A stretch of DNA of 32,596 bases from Bacteroides sp. CAG:709 (GTDB lineage: Bacteria > Bacteroidota > Bacteroidia > Bacteroidales > UBA932), in assembly GCA_000434935.1 (NCBI GenBank), contig FR882209.1:1-32596 (forward strand), given 5' to 3'. A model generated the notes under the pieces. The model had not been told where the DNA came from and searched no databases. It was given only the letters and a program-made list of their open reading frames with translations. The position numbers were made by a program, and so were the translations under genes. Positions within the stretch are counted from its first letter, which is position 1, and every line of letters begins with the position of its first letter. Below, in pieces: positions 22,151-31,600 of this stretch.

Positions 22151-22158
22151 CAAAATTA
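22151..22158 (-). promoter_or_regulatory. -7 promoter element for the FtsB-like gene
   Basis: Minus-strand TAATTTTG, 22 bases before the ATG at 22128, one base from the + strand element at 22160-22167. Confidence 0.55.
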
Positions 22159-22159
22159 G

Positions 22160-22167
22160 TAAATTTG
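22160..22167 (+). promoter_or_regulatory. -7 promoter element for the nucleotidyltransferase
   Basis: TAAATTTG, an exact TAnnTTTG, with TTTAG (22136-22140) 19 bases upstream as an imperfect -33. It implies a leader of nearly 90 bases before the ATG at 22261. Confidence 0.55.
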
Positions 22168-22260
22168 CGGATGATAATAAAAGCAAGAGTCGAAAAATTA
22201 TGCAACTCAAGTTTTTGACTATTGCCTGCAACAAAACATTGAACTAAAAATCACTTGCAA

Positions 22261-23199
22261 ATGAAACCAACATTGCTTGTCCTTGCTGCCGGAATGGGCA
22301 GCCGTTACGGCGGACTTAAACAAATGGACGGCCTCGGTCCAAATGGTGAAACAATCATCGATTATTCCATCTACGATGCTGTCCAGGCCGGATTCGGAAA
22401 AGTCGTATACATCGTGAGAGAGTATTTCAAAGAGCAGTTCGAAGAGACTGTAAAACAGAAGTACAGCCACGTAAAATGCCTTGACGGGGAGCCGCTCCAG
22501 TTCCAGTTCGTGACACAGGAGCTCAACAAGATCCCGGCCAAATATACATTGAACCCGGAAAGACAGAAACCTTGGGGCACGGCACATGCAGTCCTCATGG
22601 CGAAAGACGTCATCCGTGAGCCGTTTGCAGTGATCAACGGTGACGACTACTACGGAAAGGATTCATTCCACATCCTCGGCGACTGGCTCCGCGCCCATGA
22701 GCACAGCACAGGCGTATACAGCATCGTCGGATTCGAGCTTGACCACACACTTTCAGAGTCAGGCAGCGTATCCAGAGGAATCTGCGCTTACGACAAGGAC
22801 CAGCATCTTACAGATATCGTAGAGCACCTCAACATCGCGAAAGAGGCCGACGGCAAGGTATATGGCGACAACTCCCTCACCGGAGAGACACATGTGGAAC
22901 TGGTTGCCGACAACCTTTGTTCAATGAACATGTGGGGCTTCACTCCTGACTATTTCGAGAAGAGCGAGAAAATCTTCGACGCATTCCTTGAAAAGAACAT
23001 CAATGAGCCTAAGAAGGAGTTCTACATCCCTTACGCAATCGACTGCATGATCAAGTCCGGAGAGGCTGCCACAGAGGTACTTTCCACACCATCGCATTGG
23101 TTCGGCGTAACTTACAAGGAAGACAGGCCGGGTGTCGTAGCCAAGTTCCAGGAACTTGCCGACAAGGGCGTCTACCCTACCCCGCTCTACAACAAGTAG
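22261..23199 (+). CDS. Sugar-phosphate nucleotidyltransferase (NDP-sugar pyrophosphorylase family)
   Basis: Cytosolic NTP-transferase-fold enzyme of 312 residues that would join an NTP and a sugar 1-phosphate. N-terminal signature LVLAAGMGSRYGGLKQ (6-21) with the GxGxR nucleotide-binding loop, PWGTAHAVL (104-112) and the metal-binding GDDYYG motif (127-132). The GLKQMDGLGPNGETIIDYSI form is that of a Bacteroidetes nucleotidyltransferase family with no fixed substrate name. The C-terminal third (IPYAIDCMIKSGEA, STPSHWFGVTYKEDRPGV) is conserved in that group. ATG 22261 is preferred over TTG at 22255, as it begins two residues before the first beta strand. Codon use is moderately biased, suggesting good expression. 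It is followed by the CPBP protease gene after 69 bases. Confidence 0.85.
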   Translation: MKPTLLVLAAGMGSRYGGLKQMDGLGPNGETIIDYSIYDAVQAGFGKVVYIVREYFKEQFEETVKQKYSHVKCLDGEPLQFQFVTQELNKIPAKYTLNPERQKPWGTAHAVLMAKDVIREPFAVINGDDYYGKDSFHILGDWLRAHEHSTGVYSIVGFELDHTLSESGSVSRGICAYDKDQHLTDIVEHLNIAKEADGKVYGDNSLTGETHVELVADNLCSMNMWGFTPDYFEKSEKIFDAFLEKNINEPKKEFYIPYAIDCMIKSGEAATEVLSTPSHWFGVTYKEDRPGVVAKFQELADKGVYPTPLYNK

Positions 23200-23268
23200 T
23201 ATTTCATAGAAATCATATCCGTGCCGTTCTCCCACATGCCGGGCGGACGGCACGATTCATTTCAAGAC

Positions 23269-24195
23269 ATGGAAAAATCTCGCAAAATACGCAACAACTA
23301 CGACTTGCTGTCAAGTTATAATTATTTCATTCCCAATCCGTTGGAAATTCTGGCAATACTCTTCCTTCTGCTTGGAGGAGCATTGATAGGAAACGTGATT
23401 GCCGCCGGGTTCATGTTACTCATGCCTGGCGCCACATCAGACCTGCTGACGCTCATATCATACCCGGTAATGTTCATTCCGCCAATGATTTACGCCAGCA
23501 GCAGAAGCCGCAGCAATGCCATGTTCGACGAAGGACGGACCATAGATGCGGCAGGACATTGGGGCAATATAGGAATGCTCGGATGCGCAGCCCTGGTCAT
23601 GGTTGCGACTGTGGCACTTTCCTTCCTCGTGGACATCGTCAATTCCCTGATGCCGGCGATGCCTGAATGGCTTGAGAACATGTTGAAAGGCATGACCCAG
23701 GGACATTTCCTCATCAATTTCATCTGCGTAACGGTTTTAGCGCCGTTCTTCGAGGAATGGCTGTGCCGGGGAATGGTGCTCCGCGGACTGCTCAACTACA
23801 AGAGGAGGAGCAAGGCGGACGGCACTATCGTACACGGCATCAAGCCGGTATGGGCCATCGTCATCTCCGCATTGTTCTTCGCGCTCATACACATGAATCC
23901 ATGGCAGGCCATACCTGCTTTCGTGCTCGGATGCCTCTTCGGCTATGTATACTACAGGACGGGCTCCCTGAAATTGACAATGCTCATGCACTTCACCAAC
24001 AACACATTGGCATTGGTCATGGGCAATATCGACTCGCTGAAGGACATGGACACCTGGCTGGACGTATTCCCGATGTGGCAATACTGCCTGATAGCGTTGT
24101 CCGCCCTCGTCTATCTCTGGATTTTCGTCAGGACAATGAATCTGATACCTCTCGATTCTCCGACAGGCAACTGCGACGAAACAAAGACAATGTAA
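23269..24195 (+). CDS. CPBP family intramembrane metalloprotease
   Basis: Polytopic CAAX-protease/bacteriocin-processing (CPBP/Abi) family protein of 308 residues, about eight hydrophobic segments. The glutamate motif FFEEWLCRGMVLRG has Glu162, Glu163 and Arg167 (EExxxR). Further conserved positions are FFALIHMNPWQAIPAF with His208, and LTMLMHFTNNTLAL with His241 and Asn244/245, completing the set of putative zinc ligands. Substrate is unknown. ATG 23269 is chosen; an ATG at 23236 or GTG at 23221 would prefix a Gly/Arg/His-rich stretch with no family look. The gene ends two bases from the convergent MurU-like gene. Confidence 0.88.
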   Translation: MEKSRKIRNNYDLLSSYNYFIPNPLEILAILFLLLGGALIGNVIAAGFMLLMPGATSDLLTLISYPVMFIPPMIYASSRSRSNAMFDEGRTIDAAGHWGNIGMLGCAALVMVATVALSFLVDIVNSLMPAMPEWLENMLKGMTQGHFLINFICVTVLAPFFEEWLCRGMVLRGLLNYKRRSKADGTIVHGIKPVWAIVISALFFALIHMNPWQAIPAFVLGCLFGYVYYRTGSLKLTMLMHFTNNTLALVMGNIDSLKDMDTWLDVFPMWQYCLIALSALVYLWIFVRTMNLIPLDSPTGNCDETKTM

Positions 24196-24197
24196 AA

Positions 24198-24998
24198 CTA
24201 CCGGGAAAGGAATTTCCCGGCCTGTTCCAATGTAGCCGGCTTGCCTGCATCTATCAATGTGAGGTGAGCCGGCTCCACCATATATATAGGATAGGCCGCG
24301 GCTGCACGCAAATAATAATCCATCACAGGAAAGCATTGGCCCAGAACGGCTTGCGAACCCGCAAGAACATTGCCGCAGGCGTCATAGAGCGGAAAATCCG
24401 CAGGATTCCGGTCAATGTCATTGAACGTGGCGAAGACTTTCGGCGAGACGGCGTGGATGCCGGCGAACGCGGTTTTATGGCATCGGGAAGGGTCCAGGCC
24501 GCGGAACGGAGTCTTCACTTCCCCGGTCGCGACATTGGTCCACCCCACGAGACGTCCCGAGTCGTCGGAAAGCAGGTACCGCTGCGTCTGCCGCCAGCTT
24601 GTCAGCAATGTGGAGACAGCATCGGGACGCACCTGCTGCATGAACCAGCGCAAATCCAGGTCGGAAATGATGTCCACATTGTGGACGAGGAACGGTCCGT
24701 TGCCGAGAAGAGGTTCGGCGTAACGGATGCCGCCTCCGGTATCACGAAGCAAGTCCCGCTCATCGGAAAATTTTATATCCAAGGCCGCAAGTTCCGGAGT
24801 ATCATGCACATACGAAATGATTTTGTCAGCAAAATGATGGATATTCACCACGAATTCCGACACGCCCGCCTCATGCAGACGGGTTATGACATGATATAAC
24901 AAGGTACTACCCGCCACGGGGGCCAATGCCTTGGGAAGATTGTCAGTCAACGGTTTGAGCCGCGTTCCGAGCCCTGCTGCGAAAACAAGTGCCTTCAT
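24198..24998 (-). CDS. MurU-like nucleotidyltransferase (MurNAc-1-P / sugar-1-P uridylyltransferase)
   Basis: Nucleotidyltransferase-fold enzyme of 266 residues. FAAGLGTRLKPLTDNLPKAL (6-25) has the GxGTR loop and Lys23; VHNVDII (105-111) has the metal Asp109; LLRDTGGGI (83-91) is typical of this group. Size and motifs match MurU, which makes UDP-MurNAc from MurNAc 1-phosphate in the peptidoglycan recycling route that bypasses de novo MurNAc synthesis. Its position five bases after an AmgK-like kinase gene is the same pairing (amgK-murU) known from Pseudomonas and some Bacteroidetes. A related sugar-1-phosphate specificity cannot be excluded. Its last codons contain a perfect 8 bp hairpin at 24201-24220. 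Confidence 0.78.
   Translation of the reverse strand: MKALVFAAGLGTRLKPLTDNLPKALAPVAGSTLLYHVITRLHEAGVSEFVVNIHHFADKIISYVHDTPELAALDIKFSDERDLLRDTGGGIRYAEPLLGNGPFLVHNVDIISDLDLRWFMQQVRPDAVSTLLTSWRQTQRYLLSDDSGRLVGWTNVATGEVKTPFRGLDPSRCHKTAFAGIHAVSPKVFATFNDIDRNPADFPLYDACGNVLAGSQAVLGQCFPVMDYYLRAAAAYPIYMVEPAHLTLIDAGKPATLEQAGKFLSR
24201..24220. other. Perfect 8 bp hairpin at a convergent gene junction
   Basis: CCGGGAAA (24201-24208), loop GGAA, TTTCCCGG (24213-24220). It begins five bases after the CPBP protease stop and lies inside the last codons of the MurU-like gene. There is no T-run after it on the + strand, so it may stabilise or pause rather than terminate. Confidence 0.6.
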
Positions 24999-25003
24999 GA
25001 TTC

Positions 25004-26431
25004 CTATAATTCTCTTTCAATGCCGAGTTCCCTGTGGGTCAACGTCACCCTGATATCGAATTTCTTGGCAAGATGCTCGGCAAGGTGCTCGGCGCTGTAT
25101 ACTGAACGGTGCTGGCCGCCAGTGCAGCCGAAACAAACCTGGAGGCTTGTGAACTTCCTTTCAATGAAACGCTTGACATGAGCATCCACGAGTCCATATA
25201 CATTGTCCAGGAACTTCAGGATTTCGCCGTCATCCTCCAGGAACTTGATTACCTCGGCATCGCGTCCGGTGAACTGTCGGTAATACTCGAATTTCCCGGG
25301 GTTGTTCACTGAGCGGCAATCAAATACATATCCGCCGCCATTGCCGGAATCATCTGCCGGGATGCCTTTCTTGTAGGAAAAGCTGAATATCTTCACATGC
25401 AGACGCCTGTCCTCGGCGTTCACGTAGAATTTCTGCATGCCGGCAAGTTCCGACAGGAGCGAAGACAGGTACGGATATCTCCCGAAAGGCTTCTGCATCA
25501 GTTTCCTGATATTGTCCATCGCATACGGGACACTCGAAATGAAATACGGCTTCTTCTCGAAATACCCACGGAAACCATAGGCCCCCAGTACCTGCAAGGT
25601 GCGGAACAGCACGAACAAGCGGAGACGGTCGTGAAAATGATTCTCGTCAATGTCGGGCATATATGGCTTCAATGCTTCCAGATAAGTCCGGACCAGGTCC
25701 TCCTTCAGGTTTTCCGGATAGCGGGCCCTCGCCTGCCATACGAAAGAAGCCACGTCATAATAGACAGGACCGCGGCGGCCTCCCTGGAAATCAATGAAAT
25801 ACGGTTCGCCGTCCTTCACCATCACATTCCTCGCCTGGAAATCACGATATAGGAAAGTAACGGTATCCTCTCCAAGGAGGTCCTCCTTCAATTTGTCGAA
25901 ATCGTCCTGCAGGCGGATTTCATTGAACTCGATGCCGGTCGCCTTCAAGAAGCAGTATTTGAAATAATTCAAGTCGAACATCACCATGCGCTCATCGAAA
26001 GCGGGCTCCGGAAAACAGACATTGAAATCAAGACCTTCCGCCCCGCGGAACTGTATTTCCGGAAGCATCCTCACGGTCTTCTTCAGGAGCTCCGTCTCCG
26101 CCGCCGCATATTCTCCGCTTTCGCGTCCGGAAGAGATTGCATCATAAAGGGTTACATCACCCAAATCTTCCTGGAGATAGCACATGCCGTCAGCACTGAC
26201 CGCCAGCACCTCCGGAACATTGATCCCCTTGCTGCGGAAATGTCGCGCAAGACTGACAAAAGCATTGTTCTCGTTCACATCCAGTCCGGCTACGCCGACC
26301 AATGTCTTTCCGTCCGGTCCGGAAATGCGGTAATAGCGGCGGTTGCTGCCGGAAGATTTCAGTTCCTTTGTTTCAGAAGCGGGCTGTCCGGTAAAAGTCT
26401 CGAACAATTGCTCCAACATTTCGTTCATCAT
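25004..26431 (-). CDS. AmgK-like sugar kinase fused to a RapZ C-terminal domain
   Basis: 475-residue two-domain protein. Residues 1-335 are an aminoglycoside-phosphotransferase-fold kinase: SSGSNRRYYRI at 26-36 (phosphate-loop region), YLQEDLGDVTLYD (85-97, hinge), catalytic loop YRDFQARNVM (195-204; Asp197, Asn202) and the metal motif FIDFQGGRRGPVYYDVAS (212-229; Asp214). This matches AmgK, the anomeric MurNAc/GlcNAc 1-kinase. Residues 346-475 match the C-terminal domain of RapZ: FSYKKGIP, VFDCRSVNNPG, FTGRDAEVIKFL, and the hallmark FGCTGGQHRSVYSAEHLAEH (434-453). In E. coli RapZ this domain senses glucosamine 6-phosphate and binds small RNA; the RapZ N-terminal P-loop domain is absent here. 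The MurU-like gene follows after 5 bases. I infer a regulated cell-wall-sugar kinase. Two ATGs lie at the start; I take the first. Confidence 0.85.
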   Translation of the reverse strand: MMNEMLEQLFETFTGQPASETKELKSSGSNRRYYRISGPDGKTLVGVAGLDVNENNAFVSLARHFRSKGINVPEVLAVSADGMCYLQEDLGDVTLYDAISSGRESGEYAAAETELLKKTVRMLPEIQFRGAEGLDFNVCFPEPAFDERMVMFDLNYFKYCFLKATGIEFNEIRLQDDFDKLKEDLLGEDTVTFLYRDFQARNVMVKDGEPYFIDFQGGRRGPVYYDVASFVWQARARYPENLKEDLVRTYLEALKPYMPDIDENHFHDRLRLFVLFRTLQVLGAYGFRGYFEKKPYFISSVPYAMDNIRKLMQKPFGRYPYLSSLLSELAGMQKFYVNAEDRRLHVKIFSFSYKKGIPADDSGNGGGYVFDCRSVNNPGKFEYYRQFTGRDAEVIKFLEDDGEILKFLDNVYGLVDAHVKRFIERKFTSLQVCFGCTGGQHRSVYSAEHLAEHLAKKFDIRVTLTHRELGIEREL

Positions 26432-26487
26432 GATTGTCTGCGGGTCAATTATATCGCTAATTTAGCACTTTTCCTGCATAAATTACA

Positions 26488-26495
26488 TATATTTG
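26488..26495 (+). promoter_or_regulatory. -7 promoter element for pncB
   Basis: TATATTTG, exact TAnnTTTG, 51 bases before the pncB ATG at 26547. The leader holds a G/C-rich GCGCGCGCAGGCGTGCG stretch and a small open frame (see findings). Confidence 0.5.
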
Positions 26496-26546
26496 TATTT
26501 CAGCATATATGGATTGCGCGCGCAGGCGTGCGAAATAAAAATCGAA

Positions 26547-28040
26547 ATGGACGTAAAGGAATTTGCATATTGCTCCGACAAGTACCAGTATACGATGGGA
26601 AAGTCATTCATGGACTGTGGAAAAGGAGAGCAGATGGCGGTGTTCAACCTGTTTTACAGGAAAGCGCCGGAAAACAACAACTGGGCTGTAGTCAGCGGAA
26701 CCGATGAAGTGGTGGAAATGATAGAAAACCTCGGTTCCATGCCTGAGGAGTTCTATGAGAAATTCCTTCCGGGAGATGAGTACGCGGAGTTCAGGCATTA
26801 CCTTGCCGGCATGAAGTTCACCGGCAATGTCTACGCGATGAGAGAAGGCGAAATCGCCTTTCCGAACGAACCGATAGTCATCGTGGAAGCACCGCTCATC
26901 CAGGCCCAGGTTCTGGAGACACCGATGCTCTGCATCATGAACCACCAGATGGCAGTGGCCACCAAGGCATCCAGAGTATGCCGCGCCACCTCCCATCCGG
27001 TCAGTGAATTCGGGTCAAGAAGGGCGCACGGGCCATGGGCTGCCGTATATGGAGCCAAGGCGGCGATAATCGCAGGCTGCGCCAGTACCTCCAACATCCT
27101 CACCGGCGTCATAAACGGCGTACCGTCCACGGGGACCATGGCTCACAGCTTCGTGACCTCATACGGAAGCACGGTCGAAGGCGAGCACAAGGCTTTCTGC
27201 GACTACATCAACACCCACAGGGGCGAGAACCTGATTCTCCTCATCGACACCTACGACACCCTCCGGTGCGGCGTGCTCAATGCCATCCGGGCGTTCAAGG
27301 AGAACGGCATTGACAATGATTATCCTTACGGATACGGCATACGTCTGGACAGCGGCGACCTCGCCTACCTTTCTTCCGAGGTCAGGAAAATCCTCGACGC
27401 GCATGGTCTTACAGGATGCAAGATATTCGCTACCAATTCATTGGACGAATACCTCATTACCGATTTGGAAAGACAGGGAGCGAAAATCGACTCTTACGGC
27501 GTAGGCGACGCCATCGCCACCAGCAAGGCCGCCCCATGCTTCGGCAACGTCTACAAGCTCGTGCAGATCAACGGCGAGCCGGTCCTGAAGAAATCCGAGG
27601 ACAGGATAAAATTGATCAATCCAGGTTTCCAGATTACATATCGGATAGTGAAATTCGACGAAGAATTCGGAAACATCTACAAGGCTGACGTGACCTGCCT
27701 GCGCGGTGACACCCTGAGCCAGGATATTGAACATGGCAAGACCTTCACCATCAAGGACGAATACGACAGATACAAGTTCAAGACCTTCGATGAGGGAACA
27801 TACGAATGGAGGACATTGCAGGTGCCGGTTATCGTGAACGGCAAAAGATGCGCCCCGAAGAGGTCACTGATGGAGAAAAAGGCGTTCTACAATGACACGC
27901 TTGCCCATTTCAGCCCGTCGGAGAGACGTCTGATAAACCCGCATTATTACAAGGTGGACATTTCAGATGATCTCTACAACCTTAAAAATGAAATACTTAC
28001 AAAACTCGTCAACGAAATAGAAAAATTCAGAATAGACTAA
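26547..28040 (+). CDS. pncB: Nicotinate phosphoribosyltransferase
   Basis: Converts nicotinate + PRPP (+ATP) to nicotinate mononucleotide, the entry step of Preiss-Handler NAD salvage. 497 residues. Motifs: FYRKAP (36-41), EFGSRRAHGP (154-163), STGTMAHSFVTSYGS (194-208) with His200 at the place of the His phosphorylated in the family, LLIDTYDT, the PRPP-side GIRLDSGDL and ATNSLDEYLITDL, then the conserved GVGDAIATS and FGNVYKLVQINGEPVLKKSE. The set favours nicotinate over nicotinamide phosphoribosyltransferase, and the adjacent nicotinamidase agrees. ATG 26547 is chosen; a TTG at 26493 would overlap the -7 element. pncA starts three bases after the stop. Confidence 0.93.
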   Translation: MDVKEFAYCSDKYQYTMGKSFMDCGKGEQMAVFNLFYRKAPENNNWAVVSGTDEVVEMIENLGSMPEEFYEKFLPGDEYAEFRHYLAGMKFTGNVYAMREGEIAFPNEPIVIVEAPLIQAQVLETPMLCIMNHQMAVATKASRVCRATSHPVSEFGSRRAHGPWAAVYGAKAAIIAGCASTSNILTGVINGVPSTGTMAHSFVTSYGSTVEGEHKAFCDYINTHRGENLILLIDTYDTLRCGVLNAIRAFKENGIDNDYPYGYGIRLDSGDLAYLSSEVRKILDAHGLTGCKIFATNSLDEYLITDLERQGAKIDSYGVGDAIATSKAAPCFGNVYKLVQINGEPVLKKSEDRIKLINPGFQITYRIVKFDEEFGNIYKADVTCLRGDTLSQDIEHGKTFTIKDEYDRYKFKTFDEGTYEWRTLQVPVIVNGKRCAPKRSLMEKKAFYNDTLAHFSPSERRLINPHYYKVDISDDLYNLKNEILTKLVNEIEKFRID

Positions 28041-28043
28041 CTC

Positions 28044-28604
28044 ATGGTAAACGATTCGGTACTTATCGTCGTGGACATGCTCTACGATTTCATTGACGGC
28101 AGCCTGGCTTGTGCCAATGCCGGCAATGCGGTGGACAACACATTGGAATTCATCAAGAAGACAAGAGACGAGGACCTTCCCGTCCTTTTCATACGCGACC
28201 ATCATCCGGCAGACCACTCTTCCTTTACGGAATATGGCGGCACATGGCCCGTGCATTGCGTTGCCGGCACACATGGAGGCGAGATTCATGAAAAACTGAA
28301 GCCTTATGCCGACGAGGACCTTACTTTCGACAAGGGATGCGACAAGACCGTGGAACAATATTCAGGATTTGACGGCATAAACACGGCAGGCCAATCTCTT
28401 GGAGAAGTAGTTTCAATGCTCGAGCCCGAGAATGTCTTCGTTTGCGGAATCGCCACGGAATTTTGTGTAAGAAACACTTGCGAAGACCTCAAGAAAGCCG
28501 GGTTCAATGTCATCCTTCTGGAAAACTGCCTGGCTTATGTCAATGAAGAAGGACATAGGAAGGCATTGGAGGAGATGAAGTCCGAGGGAATCAAGGTCAT
28601 CTAG
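28044..28604 (+). CDS. pncA: Nicotinamidase (isochorismatase-fold cysteine hydrolase)
   Basis: Deamidates nicotinamide to nicotinate, the substrate of the gene just upstream. 186 residues. Catalytic triad candidates: Asp11 in VVDMLYDF, Lys97 in TFDKGCD and Cys141 in CGIATEFCVRNT. Metal ligands: Asp52 and His54 in RDHHPADHSSF, and His71 in GTWPVHCVAGT. The TWPVHCVAGT and KGCDKTVEQYSGF segments are those of nicotinamidases rather than generic isochorismatases. It starts 3 bases after pncB and ends 11 bases before susC with no promoter-like sequence between them. Confidence 0.9.
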   Translation: MVNDSVLIVVDMLYDFIDGSLACANAGNAVDNTLEFIKKTRDEDLPVLFIRDHHPADHSSFTEYGGTWPVHCVAGTHGGEIHEKLKPYADEDLTFDKGCDKTVEQYSGFDGINTAGQSLGEVVSMLEPENVFVCGIATEFCVRNTCEDLKKAGFNVILLENCLAYVNEEGHRKALEEMKSEGIKVI

Positions 28605-28615
28605 CCGGAAAGGAC

Positions 28616-31600
28616 ATGAATAGACTAGCTTATATCTTTTTGTTATTCTGCACATTGCAGTTTACGGCCGCCGCCCAGAGCATGCGTTTCTCAGGGCGGG
28701 TCACCGACACGGACGGCGCACCTGTAATCGGAGCCGGACTGGTATGCATTGAAAAGAACACAGCCGGGACGACAACTGACCTGGACGGAAATTTCAGCAT
28801 CACTCTTCCTGCCGGAGCGAAAACGGTCAAGTTTTCATCCGTAGGAATGAAAGAGCTTGTCTACCAGCTCATTCCGGGGCGCACCGAGAACGTCCGCATC
28901 ATCATGGAGTGGGAGAACACGGAACTCGACCAGGTGGTCGTGACCGGATATGCCCAGACCTCCGTGAAACGCATAACAGGTTCCGTGGCGGTGCTCAACT
29001 CGGAGAAATTCGAAGCCAAGGCGATTTCTTCCGTAGACGCGCTCATGCAGGGAGAAGTGGCTGGCGTGAGCATCAAATCCCTGTCCGGACAGCCTGGAAC
29101 GCAGGCCAAGATCACCATCAGGGGCTCCAACAACATCACGGGTTCCAGCGCCCCGCTCTGGGTCGTGGACGGCGTGCCTCTTCAGAGCGAGTCTCCGGTT
29201 CTCAGCAGCGAACAGCTTGCGACAGGCGGTTTCGACAACATCTTCGTAAACGGCATCGGCAATATCAATCCTAATGATATAGAGAGCATTACGATCCTGA
29301 AAGACGCAGCAGCCGCAGCCATCTACGGCTCACGGGCAGCCAACGGAGTCATTGTCGTAACCACTAAAAAAGGCGAAGCCGGGAAGATGCGCATCAGCTA
29401 CAACAACACATTTTCCTGGTCCTTCAAGCCGGAGCGCAGCCTGAACCTGATGAATTCATCGGAGAAACTTTCGTGGGAAGATGAACTCTGGAACGAATTT
29501 TCCGCTGCAAAATATGCCGCTTCGCTGACGGACAACACGGTAATCTATCCGGTCGTCGGAATTGTCGGGCAGATCCGTGCGGGACTCGGCGATTTCGCGT
29601 CGATGAAAGGCGACAAGGCAGCGCAGGACAAATACATAGAGTCACTGCGGAACGTGGACACGAACTGGTATAACCTGCTGTTCCGCAATTCGTTCTCGCA
29701 AGGACACCACCTCTCGCTCAGCGGCGGCTCCGGAAAAAGCACATACTACGTCGCCCTCGGCCTCAACGACGAGGACGGAATGCTTATCCACAACGACTAC
29801 CGCAGATATAATGTCAATGCGAAAATGACATTGACCCCTACCGACTGGGCACGCATTGACGTGGGAATGGAAGCCGCACGGCAGGAATCGAAGATGCCGT
29901 ATTCGACGGTGGACCCGTTCTATTACGCATTCTTTTCGAATCCTTACGAGCGGGCGTACAATGCGGACGGTTCCTACGCGGCGGACAACACGTGGTTCAC
30001 ATTGGGATATTACAACGGGCGCGGAGCCGAGCAGGTGATGCCGAAAAACGGCTTCAACATCATCCGCGAACTGGATTCGAACTACAGCAAGACCGCCAAT
30101 ACGAACGGTACGTTCAGGGCGCAGACCGATTTCAGAATCATAGAGCCGCTGCATTTCGTCGGGCTTGTATCTTATTCGTATTCAAACAATTCCACGGACA
30201 AAGTCATTGACAAATATTCGTATTCCGCATTCCGCGACAGGCTCGGAAGCGATGACAGGTCGCAGACTAACCTTTACGGAAACATCTCCCAGAACCGCAC
30301 GAACAGGAACAGTTATGTGGCACGCGGACATTTTTCCTTCAACAAGACTTTCGCGGAAACACATACCGTCAATCTGCTTGCCGGTGCGGAGCTGCGCGGT
30401 TCAGGGTCCAATACGATATTCACCAAGAGGTACAACTATGACCCGAAGACGGGCACCACTTCCCTGCCTCAGATAAGCGGGCCGCAAGACGAGTGGTTGA
30501 GCGAGGTCGAGAAACTGAACGGCGAATATTTCAGCAAGACGAGATACGCATCGTTCTATGCATCAGCCGATTACTACCTGGGCAAGAGCATTGTCCTGAA
30601 TGCTTCGTTCAGAACTGACGGCAGCTCGAACTTCGGAAGCAACAAGCAGTTCAACCCTACATGGAGCGCGGGTGCGGCATGGCATATCGGAGAGGAGGCC
30701 TGGATGAAAAAAGCATTGCCGGCCCTGTCGCACGCGACATTGAGAGCGGCCTACGGATTTACCGGGGATGTCAATACCAGCACTTCGCATCTGCTTGTCA
30801 TCCAATACCTTCAGCAGCAATACCGCTATTTCGGGGATGAGACTTTCAACCTCGGCACCATCCCTTCTGCACCGAACCCGGATCTGGGCTGGGAGAAGAC
30901 TCAGGATGCCAAGGCCGGACTTGATTTCGGTCTCTGGAAAGACCGCCTGACCCTCAATACGGAATATTACTATCGTCTGAGTACGGATGTGGTGACTTCG
31001 TCGCCGGTCCAGAGCACGACGGGTTTCACACACGTCTATTTCAATGCAGCCGACATCATGAACAGCGGTATCGAGCTGACATTGAACGGGAAAATCATCC
31101 AGACCAAGGATTGGGGGCTCTCCGCTGCAGTGAATTTCGCTTACAACTATAACAAGGTGCTGAAATACAACCCTGTTTCCAAGAGCGGCATTACTTCCAA
31201 GGACCGATATGTGGAAGGTTATCCGACCGGCGCGATATTCAGCGGCAAGTATGCCGGAATAGCCAGTGACACAGGACTTTATCAATTCGAGCTGCGTCCG
31301 GACGCGACGATAAGCACCGCCACCGACCTGAACAAGCCGGACAATTACCGATATTTTCTGGGCACCACGATTGCACCTTATACGGGCGGCTTCAACCTTA
31401 GCGCGTCATGGAGACAGCTGCGCCTGAGCATCAGCGGCGTATATTCATTCGGCTGCAAGACTTACGAGAATTTCCGATATCCGGCAAGCTACAGCAATGC
31501 CTCACATAGCGGCGTGAGCACGGAGACGGTCCAGTCCCAGTTCAGCGACCTGTACGGCAACCACCTGAACGTGGAAAAAGACAGGACGAACAGATGGACT

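Noticed and set aside
22168..22260. Riboswitch in the ~90-base leader of the nucleotidyltransferase
   Set aside because: Only a weak AGTC...GACT pairing is visible; no conserved riboswitch core or terminator could be recognised.
23757..24899. A 380-codon + strand open frame across the CPBP 3' end and the MurU-like gene
   Set aside because: It overlaps two well-supported genes; the translation is Arg/His/Gln-rich low-meaning sequence, typical of an antisense shadow in GC-balanced DNA.
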